DNA of 64,000 bases from Lichenostomus cassidix (GCA_008360975.2 CM039211.1:69282565-69346564), one strand, 5' to 3'; numbered from the stretch's first letter, positions 11,818-24,666 are shown. Numbers and translations: made by a program. The notes: generated by a model not told the origin, from the letters alone.

Positions 11818-14800
11818 GTGGCCTTACTCTCCCTCTATCAGGAGCTTAAGTGACTAAGCATGTCAGCTAAATGCCTCGGCTTAGAGCAATGCATCAAAGT
11901 CTTAGGACCCAATGGGATATAAGGACTTGAGTATCTAATCTAGGACTTACACAAAATGTACAGTAAGCACTTAAACTGTCATCCTTAGCTGACCCCTAAT
12001 GTCTGAGGAGCTTAAAATCCTTTGCCACCTGACTTCTTTAGTTTAAAGTTCCCCAGGTACCTATAACTGTATTAAGGCTTGGCAGGGATGAGCAGCCTAA
12101 CTCACACCTAATATTGATTACAATGCAGCAACTAGGCTTTCTTCTGCTCAGGTCTCCTGGGGGATCTAATTCTAGAAGACAATCTTAAAAAGGCCTAATA
12201 AGCATTTATAGTAATAGGGATATCTATGCACTGCAGTGGTTTCCACCTCTCTTTTCAAGCAGATTAATGGTTGTCATCTTTTCTTTAAATTAACATCTTA
12301 GTAGTTTGGACACTTTGCAAAGACATGGGGGATATGTTCCATGCTGCAATGGGGCTCAAACATTTCTCCATCAAGCATGTGCCAAACAACAAGATGTATG
12401 CCATCCCATCTGGAGGCAAAAGGTAGGGAACAGTGATTTTCCATCTGCTGTATTATTTAATAATCTGAATTGGGTTTGAACGCAGAGTTATAGAATAAAG
12501 AGGCAAAAGGAACACTGTAACATGATAGTTAAGTTACTCAGTGGAGACAGAGATAAACCACCTTTCACATCCTACGAAGGTACAGTCTGTATTCCAACAG
12601 TGTGTATAAATTAGCACATATGCTCTTTGTCCACATTCTAGCTTATCCTGAAGTACTTTTTTGCATGCTGCCATCCAAAGGATCCCAGAATTTAAACCCA
12701 GATCCAATAAGAGAAACGTCTAAATACTATGTGTTCTGTTCAGAAGCAACAATCAGGCTTTTTATTTGATACATAAGATGGTTGTAAACAGTTTTGCATC
12801 CTGTGATGTCAGCACTATGTCCAAACCTTGAATCCCCAGCAGGAATAAAATGTCATTTTAATATCCAATAGAGAAGAAAAGTTGTCTGAAAATATATACT
12901 TCATGCAGATACCAACAAATAAGTATTGGAAAGCCCAAAAGAGAGAATCTAGTTTGAGCCACACATCATGATCACATTTATGACCCTTAAAGACATCTAA
13001 ATCTTCAGAGATATTTTCCTGACTTTACAGCTCTTTGTGGCTGCCAGGTGACTCCATGGGTTTTAAATGAAAAGCTCCAATCCTTTAACCTGAGTGAATC
13101 AATAGTCTGAGTCCACTTTCTCCTGGGTGTGTGCTCACACCAGGGCTGGCAGTGTCAGCTGAGGAGAGAATGAGTATAAACTGATTAGTTATTTCCACGA
13201 TTAGAAACAACCTTCCTGTATTACTCTTAGGAAACATTGCTGAGATGTGGAGAAAGGTCCTATTGGCATTGGCATAAATCTAATATTAGCACAGACATGA
13301 AGTGAAACCATAGATGTGCACTTTTGTGCCAGTAAAACACAGATCTAAATATCTCTTCACTAAGGAAAGCAAGTAAGTTAGAGCACAAAACCAAGAAAAG
13401 CTGTTGATAACTGCAACCTTAAATGTTCAGTGACAAAACCCACTTATAATCTACATTAATTCTTTTAGATATTAGTACTTGTCTTATGCCTCACACAGAA
13501 GGATAAATACAGTAAGAGCTTGTGAGGTAGAGTGTGAATATCATGATAAATATAAGCCATAAGAACAAAAATCCCTGAAAATATAGATATGATTTTTCAA
13601 GGTTTGTCTGATTACTTTATTGATCAGTCTTATCCAGTTTATTTTGATTATTCTGTATGTGTTTAGTTTTGCAAAATTTTTAATGAAAGATATATTTCAC
13701 ACCATCCATATAGCAATATTTGAGTAAAATCAGCACAATATGCATGAAAATGGTATGTTAGATGGGTGATGTCTGAGAAAAGAGAAGTTGCAAACCATAA
13801 AAGGCAGAGAACAATAGGACTCATGGATTTTTCCATGTCTATGAAGCATTGCACCTTAGAAAAGTCAGGTGAGGTGTTTTGCTGGGAAGTAATTTGATTC
13901 TTCTCAGATTAACACTGGTACTCATTTGATTTTTGGCTGCGAAATTTTGCTTGTTTGTATTGTTTTGTTTTGTAAAGGTCATGCTTAAAGGGAGTAGAAA
14001 CCTCTCAGAACACATTCGCGGAGTATGTTTGTATTTTAAAGAAGCACCACAAAGTTTTCAGAGCTCTAGTCAGCTAAAGGAGAAAGCTTGCAGGAGCACT
14101 GTGATCCACAGACAAGATCCCCATCTTTCTGATCGTTATCTCAGACCTGCACCATTAGTCTGCATCACACCAACCAACACATTATCCTCCCTGAATTTGC
14201 CACAAATTCCCTCAAGCAATGGGAAGGATGGGTAACAGCAAACCTTTGTATTGCAATGTATGCCCCACTGTATTACCTTAACCAGATCTTTCAGATGGTC
14301 CTTCCATTCTGTTTTCATTATATCAAAACTTCAAAAGCACGGAGTTACGTTTCTTCACAAATTGGATGAGATGTAGAATTACTGTGATGGCAGCTGAGCC
14401 ACTGGAGGTTGTTATATTTGTCTCAGTCAATATAAAATGCCACTCTCTCACACACATACACTCAACTTAAAATCACAGGAGAATGAAAGAGCTAAAAGCG
14501 GTGGCTGCATGCATATCTTATGTCTGTTTTCTTATGAAAAATCTCGAAGGTAATTCAGCAGAATTACAAATATTGGATGTTTGTTATATATAGTTAACAG
14601 TAAAATATAAAAAAAAAAAGCTGAAGCAAACGAAGAAAATTTATCAGCCAATTTAAGACTTCACACCTAAAAAAAATCTTCCTGCTTGCCATTTTCCTTT
14701 TTGTGTGTTAAATTCAAAATGTGCATAACAGCAACAGATTAATACAGCTCTTGTTTGTAAAGCTACTGAAACTGTTCTTAATTATTTAAAAATATTTTTG

Positions 14801-16061
14801 CATTGTGATTTCAAACAGAAATATTTTTTGTTATTAGGGAGAAAATAAGGTCCCATATTAACATTTGAACTGGAATTTACTGATATGTGTTTCATAATAA
14901 ACACGTGCTCACTGCGCTTGCTGAAGCCTAATCCTATTTTACATCTTTTAATATTAAAGGAGCATCAGACCTTTTGATAACCAAAGTGATAGTTGCTCAA
15001 GTCATGCCACAAACCTTTTCCTTTCTTTTCTTCTGGGTCTTGATTTAACACTTAAGTGCTAAATTTAGCACTTGATTACTAGTACTATTATTTTTAAGTA
15101 AATGAGAAAGGACTTTTCTCATAAGGACAGTTTCTGTAGTAATGAAATCACTTTCAACGCTAAATCCCATTGACTTTATATTAAACAGTAATTGGATAAA
15201 ATGTATTAAACACCTATGAAGAAATGTTGGAAAACTGACCTTACTCAGGTAAGAGTTCTAACCGCTACTCTAGGGAATCATATTTCTAATCTCAGTGGCC
15301 AAAGAAAATTAATTTAATGGAAAGGAAACTTGTCAGAAGAATACACTTGGAGTGAATGGCAACTTGGAATATTACATTTTCACCTACCTTTCAACAGCCA
15401 GAGTGACAATGTTAACATTTCCCAAACAACCAATTTTTTTCTGCATCTCATGGAAGTACTGAGAAGAGAAGTTAGTTTGGTCATCTCTGATTTTCCTTAA
15501 TCACTCAACTTAAAATTTTGTATTCACAATTTTAAGTCACTGTTTTTCACTTGTATTAAAAGAATATAAATAGAACATCATGCACATGACAATAATGATT
15601 GTCCTTTAATGATTAAAAGAATAAAAAATCCCACAAGATTAATGAGCCCATGGAATTTTTAAAATTAAGAAACCAAAATTTCCTTCTCTTGAACTTTGAG
15701 GGGAAATTGAGAAATTTTCAAATGTTTCCATTCCATTCTGATGCCCTCACACTTCGTGTGCTTAACAGGAGCCAAAACAGAAAGTACAATCCCCTCCAAA
15801 AATTAATTGAGGAATTTAGCTAGGAAGTATAGAAACCTAGTTTTGAACAGGTAACTGCAAGTACTCCTGTGGAAATCTTGCACAAATCAGTTCCAGCCTG
15901 ACACCATACCTGTGGGAGGGCAAGTGTCTCTCCAGGCTCCATTTGCTGTGTTAGTCAGACTGTGAGAAATTATCACAGAAGTCCCACCATTCACACAAGT
16001 ACCAAAATCCAGTTGTTCTCCAGATGTTTTTGCATTTAGCATCAGGATTCAATCTCCCAAG
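11818..16061. other. AT-rich, apparently unique DNA
   Basis: No recognisable transposon. A 100-codon plus frame at 13933-14235 is the longest non-repeat frame here, but it overlaps an equally plausible minus frame at 14136-14318 and has no family match. The part at about 14,750-15,650 has the AT-rich, TAAT-rich texture often seen in conserved non-coding elements. Confidence 0.55.
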
Positions 16062-16135
16062 AACAGCAGAATAGCTGAGGCTGGACGAGACCTCTGGGGA
16101 TCACTTGCTCCACACCCTGTTCAAAAAACAGGTTA
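16062..16135 (-). mobile_element. CR1 LINE 3'-end fragment
   Basis: Reads as the reverse complement of the CR1 3' UTR tail: 'AGAATAGCTGAGGCTGGACGAGACCTCTGGGGATCA' in two adjoining pieces, corresponding to the familiar 'agaatggctgaggctggaagggacctctgg' text. Only the last 75 or so bases of the element are present, a typical short 5'-truncated insertion. Confidence 0.8.
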
Positions 16136-18397
16136 AAACTGCGTTTCAAATGAAGTACAGAGCTAAAATAAGTGCTAAAACAGGTGTCTTCTTTGGAGCT
16201 GAGTATTCTTCCAGTGCCCAATGGAGCAGACTAGGAACTGTTTTAGAATAGATACCAAAGTTTTAGACAATTAAAACTAGGTTGGATTGATCCAGCCACT
16301 CGTGTTACCTATTACTAATTTATGATGTATGATAGGAAAATAAATCACATGCTATTGATTCTGGATTATGAGTGTGTTGTGTTTAATTACTTCTACAGCA
16401 TCCTTTATCTCTTTTCCAACCCTGGAGAACAAGAATTGTTACTGCATATTATCACCTCATTTTCAGCAATCCAATGATCCTTAGATTTCAAGTGTAAGAA
16501 TTCTCCCGACCAGAGTAAAACAGGCACTGGAAGATCTCTTAAAAGTTAAAAAAAAACCCAGATTTATCTTTGATACATCTTTTCTCCTTCATGCCTGTTC
16601 TAATGATAACTCAGTCCTAGTTCAAAAGGAAAATCTACCTTTTCGATCAACATCTCAGGGGTTTTTCTCTATGACTGAAGATATAATTTCCTGGCAAAAT
16701 TATTTTTGTTACTGTCATCAATTAACCTACTGTTTTTCATAGTACCACACAGCAAAATGATAAAATATCCATCACAGTTCCTACTAATCTGCAATAAAGT
16801 TCATAACAAGTGAAGTCTAAGTTTTGTTGCCCTGCAAATTTTTTTTCACATTATAGTTTGAAAAGTAAATGTGGAAAAAAAATAGAGTGATTATGAATGA
16901 GGTCTCCAAAGAAAAAAAGTAGAAATATTTAATATAGATTATTATGCAAACAAGGTTTTCATATCCTAAATTTTAATAAAATTAGATTTAACAAAGCTCT
17001 CTAAGGAGTTGGCCCTTAGGAGTTTATCAAGATGAGCATTAACTGAAGGAAAAAAAAAAAGAGCTTAAGCTTGAATTGAATTATAGGTGAAGAGCTAAAA
17101 AACTTCACTGATGTACTGGACAAGAATTGCATACCACTTTTTTTTTTTTAGGAACAATCTTTAAAAATACACAGTATTGAAGAAGAACTGGAGAAAAATG
17201 AACACAAAAATAATTAGGCTTTTGGTCCTCTTCAAAACATATTTTTTTATGGTAAGTGCAAGTAGTGGGACTGAGACAACTTCAAGGCAAAATCAGATAC
17301 ACTGAGTCAGAGAAAGTTAAAATAAGCCTGGTGTTTTTTTAAAGTGAAATCCTAAGGGACTTAGGCTCCCAGATACTTATCTTGCATTTCAATTTGAGAT
17401 TTTTTTTTCCTCTTAAGCTGACTAGAGGCTTCTCATAACATTGCTGTGGGTCAGTCTAATTCATAATTATATTTTAAACTACTGGGTGTACCGGGAAGAT
17501 CAGGCAAAATTCAAATTTCCTCCATCTCTGCTAGAATCCCTCCAGGACTGCTATTCAAAAAAAGGAACAGATATAGTACAGGGCACAGTGAGCTGCAGGG
17601 GAGTTCAACTCTCCTCTCTTATGTCAAGTGGAATCAAGGGTCATGCACCATTTGACTCCTGACCTGTCTTCCCATTCCTCCTGAGAAGAAACCACGTTCA
17701 CCTCACACAGACACAGCCTGAGCTTCCTGCTTTCTAAGCTGTGCTGCCTTTTAAGTGATGATTAAACTGGTATGGATCTCTTGTGTTGTGGCCTTGTGTC
17801 TTGTTCATAGTCAAACCACACAAATAACAGCGTTAATAACAATTACACAAACACATGTGATTAGTTAATGCAGCCTTTAACCTGCTTATCAAACATGTCT
17901 TTGATCCCCTATTACCTTTTTGTTTTTTCTTTTTACTAGCTATCATTTTGTCTGTGTGCAGGTATATTCTAGGTTAGCCACTAGAAAAAGCTACAGTTCT
18001 TTCATATTCATCATCACCATCATCATTAACTATCTTCATCATGACCAGTGACAGGCCCTACTAAGCTGAGATTGAGGTGATACAGTAAATACTGTATTTT
18101 CAGAATACCTACAGAAAGGTCTCCCTGGTGGTGCAAGAACCTGATATATCCCAGCATCTAAATTTTAGACATACTTTTAAAAGAGGGCCGTTAAACGATT
18201 CCTAAAGAAACAAAAGAAACATACATGCTTTTCTCTTATTAAAAGTGAGTGGGAAGTTAGTACCTGTCTCCTACATGTGATTGCAACTCAATTGCTTTGT
18301 CAGGGGTTTGCAAAGGCTTTTACTGACCACCCCCACTGTGTCCACAGCAATTGCACAAGAGAGGACTGAGATTGCCTCATGCCTGCAAACTGGGAAA
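16136..18397. other. AT-rich, apparently unique DNA
   Basis: No repeat or gene is recognised except the exon-like stretch at 17152-17251. A short ATC/CAT trinucleotide-rich run lies near 18008-18040. Confidence 0.55.
17152..17251 (+). other. Candidate 100-nt exon, non-coding or ending a reading frame
   Basis: The acceptor is a 12-T run followed by AG at 17150-17151. The donor at 17252 reads ATG before GTAAGTGC and is close to consensus. All three frames contain stops, so it cannot be an internal coding exon. One frame stays open for 21 codons (it includes IHSIEEELEKNEHKNN) before TAG. An lncRNA or cryptic exon is the most likely explanation. Confidence 0.25.
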
Positions 18398-18523
18398 AGC
18401 TGGACTGGGCTCTGACCAGCCTGGTCTAGTGGAAGGTGCTCCTATTCATTGCAGGAAGGTTGGACTGGATGGTCTTTAAAGGTGCCTCCAACGAAGCTAT
18501 TCCATGATTCCATGATTCTGTGA
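18398..18523 (+). mobile_element. CR1 LINE 3' end, sense
   Basis: Contains 'CCTGGTCTAGTGGAAGGTG', 'AGGTTGGACTGGATGGTCTT' and ends in the CR1 terminal octamer repeats 'ATTCCATGATTCCATGATTC' plus TGTGA at 18523. This is the hallmark 3' terminus, which lacks a poly(A) tail. The element is 5'-truncated to about 125 bp. Confidence 0.93.
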
Positions 18524-20984
18524 CCCTATACCCCTCTTTCTCTGATATGACACTTTTTCCTGTTTCTTTCTGTAGTGCCCAGGTGTTTATCTGGCATCCA
18601 GATCCAGCTGCATGTTAACTGTGGTCTACCTGGCAATGGTGACATAAACCTGCTGCTAAACCTGGTGTAGATCCCAATTAACCTGGAGTGAGAGCTGACA
18701 GATATCATTGCACAAAAGCTATACCTGGTGATATGTACAGGTTGAAACTCTGCTCTTCTTCATGAAGGAATAATAGACGTGTTTTTCTAGCCTTAAAAAC
18801 TGGGAACTGAAGAGGAGTGGAAATATTTAAAATTTGAAACATCTCTCCTTTCTGGCATTGATGCTACAGTATGTGTTTTTATGTGTTCATTTTTCTATAG
18901 ATATTGCTTATAAAATGCAATTTGCTATGTATTTTTCCTTTGTATTATATGGCCTCACATTTTATAATCCTACAGCCTGAACTTCAATAGTTTCTTTGTG
19001 TCTGCTCTCTTTGATGCAAATATCAATATGCAGTTGCTGTTAAAATGCCATTTCTTTCCTGTTAAAACATAATCAATACAAAGAAATAAGAAAGAAAGGA
19101 AGAAATTATGTTTTCCCCCACATAGAATATTAGCATTTTTGTCTAGAGGAACAACTTTGATCATGGTGTCTGAATTTCTGGGTGACGCCTGGAACAACCA
19201 GCCTTTTCTATTTAGGGCCTATATGTTCTACTTGTTCCAAAATACACAAGTGCATATCACTAAGGGCAAATAGGGACTTGATCTGAATGATGGAGAAATC
19301 CTAGAGAAAAATATGAAAGAACATGAAATAAATCAGGCACATTCTGAATACATCAAACACACTGCACATGCACACGTTGGCTCAGTGGCGCATGGATGTG
19401 GCACAGGGATCATAAGTCTTTTCTGATGAGGCTCCTGTATGTTCATAAATCCTTGACAAACTACACTGCAGTGAGTGGAGCTAATGGAGTAGGGAGGTAA
19501 ATTCCCTTAAGCCAACCTAGTCAATCTGTGCTTTCACTCAGATATAACTCTTCCACCTTCATATTGCAGTTTTACAATGCAACCTGTGACAGAAATTTTG
19601 CAGAGGCCTTTATCCCCCCTCATGCCTGGCTGAGGGACCCAAGATGGCTTTTCTTGGCAAATTCCACTCACTGAACATTCTCTCCACAAGATTTGGTGCA
19701 ACGGGATTCAGAAAGGTGACTGAAAAACATCTTCTGCCCAAGTCTTGAATGTTCTGTTGAACTCCCTTGAAGTGATGAAAGATCTGCAGAAGTTACAACT
19801 CCAGATGTAGCTTAACAGTTTAGGAGCTGTAATTATAGTAATTCTACCACTGGCCATGAGAACACGTGATTCAGGAAAAGGGGCATCCTTCTTTTGTCTC
19901 AGCAAAAGCTGTCTTCTTACACCATCTTGCTTTTTCTTCATCTAGACACCTGCACATGCCCACCCACATACATGTTCCACTCTGACTAAAGAAAATTACA
20001 GATCTGCCCCACTGCATCAAGGTGTTAATATTGTGAAACAGTCACAAAAAGTGTTACTATATGTCAGTGTTGAATTTTATTGATGAAAAGTTATCATGAG
20101 TAACTTTAGTGTGGAAATCATCTAACTACCCCAGAGGGAGAAGCTTAGTAACAATCTTAACAGACCTGTTTTTGTATTGATGTTATAGATGACCTTGAGA
20201 CTTTGGCATTAATAATTTCTGCGGATTCCAGGGAAATTCAATTTCAAATCCCTTGCACCCACTTTCTCCCTGGAATGTTGGATTCATGTCAGATCAACTC
20301 TTAAAAGAAACATTGCTTTCTATATTATTTAATGTTTCAAGGATCCGTGAGAGAAATAAGTGACCAGTTAATACCTGAAGCCCACAGGGCATGAATTAAC
20401 CATGGCAGAGATCCTAACCCTCATTTCACCTTGATTCCCTCGGACAACAGAAGCTGGCAGGACCAAGGAGCTGGATTTAGTGCTTCATTTGCTACAGATG
20501 TCTTATTGTCCTCATGTAAATACACTGGGCACAGTTCAGTTGGTTAGCTTGATTCTGACTACTTGGCCTGATTGATAATGCAGGAAGCCAGGGTCTGCCT
20601 ACACAGATAATACATGCTTTGAGCCACAGGGTTGGCTTGAACTTTGCCTTCAGAGGAGTTATGGTGCCTAACTTAGGCATCTGTACTTAGCCAGTCTGAA
20701 TACATTTCTTAATCTTTTCAAATCTCCAATGCAAAGTGGAATGATAACGTCTTCTCTAACTGACAGGCTCAGCACAACCCCAAATATATTAAATTTTCTG
20801 AGTGGTTGACAACTACAGCAATCATAAGGACTTTCTAAATGTCTAAAATAGTTAACCAGACCAATTGCAAAACCAGTCTCATCAAAACAGTTCCTTGTTT
20901 GACAAACACAGGTGATTACATAATAGTGCATCTCTAAATTTTCTTGGTATGAGACATTCCCAGCCTAGATAGATGTGAGATGAG
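18524..20984. other. AT-rich, apparently unique DNA
   Basis: No repeat family, RNA gene or coding exon is recognised. Frames of 60-87 codons on the minus strand have no support. Confidence 0.6.
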
Positions 20985-21187
20985 GTGAAGTGAGACAGGA
21001 AGGAAGGAAAAAGGAACAAAGGGAGGAGAGGAGAGGAGAGGAGAGGAGAGGAGAGGAGAGGAGAGGAGAGGAGAGGAGAGGAGAGGAGAGGAGAGGAGAG
21101 GAGAGGAGAGGAGAGGGAGAGGAGAGGAGAGGAGAGGAGAGGAGAGGAGAGGAGAGGAGAGGAGAGGAGAGGAGAGGAGAGGAGAGG
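20985..21187. repeat. (GGAGA)n purine microsatellite
   Basis: About 33 GAGGA units preceded by a decayed GGAAGGAA/AAGGAAC lead-in. Strand purity is complete from 21018 to 21187 (170 bases with no pyrimidine on the plus strand). One extra G near 21116 shifts the register. The Glu/Arg-Gly and Ser-Leu-Leu polypeptide frames through it on the two strands are artefacts. Confidence 0.98.
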
Positions 21188-22177
21188 TCTGTCAGAAAGA
21201 CTTCTCCCTCATTTTTTACTGGCTTGCTTTCAAGCAGGAACTTTTTTTTATTATTGGATACTGTCCTGTTTTTGCTCACTTTTAATACCCTCCATTGTAT
21301 GAATTTGTCTATTCTAGCTTTAGAAGCAATATGAGCTTTATATAGTTGCAGATGGATCTTGCTTGCCAAAGGGTATTTTTATCATGAGCTTCCACACAAA
21401 GGCAACCAAAGATCTTTGCAGAAGATAGGTGGACACCATTTGGAGGAGTTGGAAAGGAACAGCTCATGACAAAGACTCTGGGAAATTCAGTGCTCACCCA
21501 TACTGGGACATGGTGGGCAAAGAAAACAGATTCTGTTATACCAGGAGTTATGATTATATTGTGGAAAACACTTCCTCCAAATAGATGCAAGGCATGGGAC
21601 TCACTTAGAATGCACATCTACATCTGAATTAGCCACACTAAAGTCATTTATGAAGACAAATAAACAATTACAGGATTTGATTCATCTGGTTTCTTGTCGA
21701 TATTATATTTAGGATAAGACTTCACGCTGAAAGGACCTTTTTTATCACTGCCTGCATATTCTGAATTATTGCTCCAATATGGCAATAATGGGAGTGATTA
21801 GCTCAGACACAGACCTTTACACTGGAGAGATCCATAGCTAGCAAGATGAAACTTTCTTCAAGAGTCAGAGAGGTATGAAGACAAAAATGCAGAAATGAGA
21901 GGAGAAAAATATGTGAGGGTTTTTTTAGAAAGTGGAAATAAGGCAGTTTGGAGTTCAACGACCTGCCTATATCCTCTGAGATTCTGTTTATTCTGCATTT
22001 GTACACGCACATTTTTTCATAACAGATGTTGTTCTTTAAACTTCATGTCTTTGTGTATGTAGAAGGTATTTCTTTAGGGTGGAATTGTGATGAGCAGGGC
22101 AGCTATATCATACAAAAGTGCTTTGGAATTCACATTTGAGATTGTTTCCTTTGCATTTGTGCTTATTTTGCTTTTAG
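21188..22177. other. AT-rich, apparently unique DNA
   Basis: Flank of the GGAGA repeat. No gene or transposon is recognised. Confidence 0.6.
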
Positions 22178-22369
22178 GCTCTCCTGACAGCCCTAGAAGC
22201 AATTTATACAACTGAAATAATAAAACATTTGACCCCTTTGCTGAATTTAAGTACCCTGAAAGATGGGAAACCCACAGCAGACCCAGCTTCCTTGTTATCC
22301 CAACTTCAAAAATTATCACTTGAAGCAAAAGGAAAAGCCTGTGAAAAACGTGAAGACGGATACAAATGA
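22178..22369 (+). other. Candidate terminal coding exon (63 codons plus stop)
   Basis: A T-rich acceptor (TTATTTTGCTTTTAG ending at 22177) is followed immediately by 63 open codons and TGA at 22367-22369. The codon just before the first exon codon is TAG, so the frame is open only from the splice site, as expected of a true exon. It has no start codon of its own. The peptide begins ALLTALEAIYTTEIIKHLT and continues through a Leu-rich helix-like part to a basic end (EKREDGYK). AATAAA signals follow at 22443-22448 and 22512-22517, so a last exon with a short 3' UTR is plausible. I do not recognise the family. A minus-strand frame over 22074-22328 overlaps it and has no splice support. Confidence 0.35.
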
Positions 22370-22442
22370 TATCTTGAGGTTTATTTGTGTTCCTGGGGAA
22401 TCAAAACAGTCATCTGGAAGGTAAAGAAAGAAAGGAAATAAT

Positions 22443-22517
22443 AATAAAAAATATCTAAACACTTACCATCTTATAAGACAGAAACTATCTTCTTTTTGTT
22501 TCCCAGCTCACAATAAA
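22443..22517 (+). promoter_or_regulatory. Two AATAAA hexamers downstream of the 22178 candidate exon
   Basis: AATAAA at 22443 and 22512 lie about 75 and 145 bases after the candidate stop codon. In AT-rich DNA the hexamer is common, so they support the exon only weakly. Confidence 0.25.
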
Positions 22518-23072
22518 TGGTGTTTAACACTTTGCATTTAAGTCACTTTTTGTTGCACTTTAATCTGGTAATTAGTTTTTCCATGAATCAAATACTTTTT
22601 AAGGAGATCAAACTGAAATAGCATTTAGCTTAATTCTGATGAGGCTGAAGTTATGCTTCATTTGACCAAGGGTGTTTAAGAGTTGAACAATAATGTGTAA
22701 TATAGAAAGTCTTTAGCAGCAACCTTTTCCATTCTAACTAGTGCATAATATTGGTTTTGCAATCATTTAGTAATTATATAAGGAGGACATATTTATTACG
22801 AATTATTGATTTTATAATTACTGCTGCTGGTGTTCACATTATTACACAATGAAAATCTTTTAATATACAATGTTCTTCACCCTCAGCTGGCAAGCAGATA
22901 GTGCAATGCAATTTACTGAGTAGCCAAGAGTAGATTTTTATCGGCACTTTTTTTGCCAACTACCTAAGTAGCTTGCTTTCTGAAAAAAGTATTGCTAATG
23001 GCACTTAAACCAAGAAGAATATCCAATCTCTCAAGGTCATTTCTGGAAGATTATTATAGTCAGTCAACAAAG

Positions 23073-23114
<42 letters not shown>

Positions 23115-24561
23115 TTGTTTAATTGTTGAGTTATTGGACTGTTAATATCAGTAGGATAGGTGATAGCTTTAAATTTGCTGTAAGCTAAATAGACATAAAA
23201 GGCCACTATCATACACTGGATCATGACACATGAAGATATATCTCTTATGAAATTGATTTTTCCGTGTGTGCAGGCTGACTGCTCAGTGCAGCTAACCTGC
23301 CTGTAGAACCGCAGGGAAAAGTTATATTTGGGGCTAGTGTATAATTGTCAATATGTTTTATATTCTTGAGCAAGGGATTTTTCTTCAAGACATGTACAAA
23401 AGAGATTGTCCAGGTTCACCATTTGATTGGGTCTGCAGCTGCTCACTAATAGCTGTTGCTAAGGAACTGTCACCCCAAACAAAGAGGAGTTCTACACCAT
23501 CAGAAATCTTTGGAAATAGGGCTCTCCATTACTGACATCAAAATTTAACATCCTGGTTACAGAATTTAGACCTGGCAGGTGAAGGGAAGAGGATGCAAGT
23601 ACTTCCACAACTTCCTCTGCACTTGCCAGGATGGAAACTTTGACTGAAATGGTGTATGAATCTCTATTTCTTACAGAGATGCACACACGTACACAAGTGG
23701 AAACTTAACATATATATGCAGATTTGACTGTGGGCCCAAGGTTGCGAGTCTGGATTTTGTTGCTTGATTGCTTTCCACTCAATAAAGTGGTTTTATTGGG
23801 TTATGGTTGTCTTGTAATCTTTCTGTGAAAGAAAAATAATACTCATAAAATACATCCCACTGAGGTCAGCATGCTTAATGAGAAGAACTTGTGTTTCATT
23901 CCCGTACAGACTTCAGGTCATCCCAGTTACATGATATCCTGCTTAGGGTCTTACCACTCTGTATGCATATTTACAAACATAGGTAGGAAGGAAAACTTTC
24001 AGAATGGGAAGAACAAAAGGAAATTGCTGCTTTGTGACCTAAAATGGTCTGGCAAAGAACAGACTTCTGATTTTACTACAATCTGAATACAAATACAAGA
24101 AACCTAAAAGAGAAACACAAATTCACATTTAGTTCTTCACAGGCTTTTGACTCCTCAGGACAGGAGGAGAAATCTTTAGGCATATCCATACTGGGAAATA
24201 TTATATATTAATTTTTTTAAAGAAAGCAAGAAATGTGCAATAACATTTTACCTGTACTGGTTCAGAGAAAACAACAAAACACAGACATGATAGAAATAGG
24301 AATGATAAGCTTTGCTTTCATGAGTTGATATTTTACACAAAAGTATAAATTAGTTGCTTTTCTGACCTCCATTAATTATAAAGTAATGATTGCAAAAGTA
24401 GTATTGTTGTCATTTATTGGAATTCAAAGTTTTTAATTTCAATATTTTAAGCTTTGTCTTATATGCGCAGGCCACATTGTTTTAGCACATTCCAGGCAAT
24501 TGTGACTCTAGTTAAAATGGAAGAGCCAAGAGCATGTCAGGACAACATCTTTCTTTTCCAG
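22518..24561. other. AT-rich DNA; conserved-element-like texture and an (AG)n tract
   Basis: The stretch 22,520-22,930 is rich in TAAT/ATTA cores and lacks repeat character. An (AG)n microsatellite lies at 23076-23107. No gene is recognised. Confidence 0.5.
23076..23107. repeat. (AG)n microsatellite
   Basis: About 15 uninterrupted AG units within an A-rich lead-in. Confidence 0.96.
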
Positions 24562-24666
24562 AGAAAGACAACATCAGCATGTAACATTTCACCTTGCTCC
24601 CACTCACCCTAGGCTTCAGTTTCCAAAAAGGAGGAAGCCAGCTGTGGAATTTCTAGCTGGGTTCAG
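24562..24666 (+). other. Candidate 105-nt exon
   Basis: The acceptor ATCTTTCTTTTCCAG ends at 24561. The donor at 24667 reads TTCAG before GTAGGTGAG, near consensus. One frame (starting at the second base) is open across the whole stretch, reading ERQHQHVTFHLAPTHPRLQF and ending EFLAGF. A second frame stops after 16 codons. The product is basic, rich in His and Pro, and matches nothing I know. The splice signals are the best pair in the window, but cryptic exons with good sites are common. Confidence 0.3.

Noticed and set aside
13933..14235. Plus-strand frame of 100 codons, with a GT-containing donor-like end
   Set aside because: The possible acceptor (GTAAAG) lacks a good context, an overlapping minus frame looks equally plausible, and no family is recognised.
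20990..21334. Open frames of 114 and 134 codons on opposite strands
   Set aside because: They are translations of the (GGAGA)n repeat; a five-base unit with no stop keeps any frame open.
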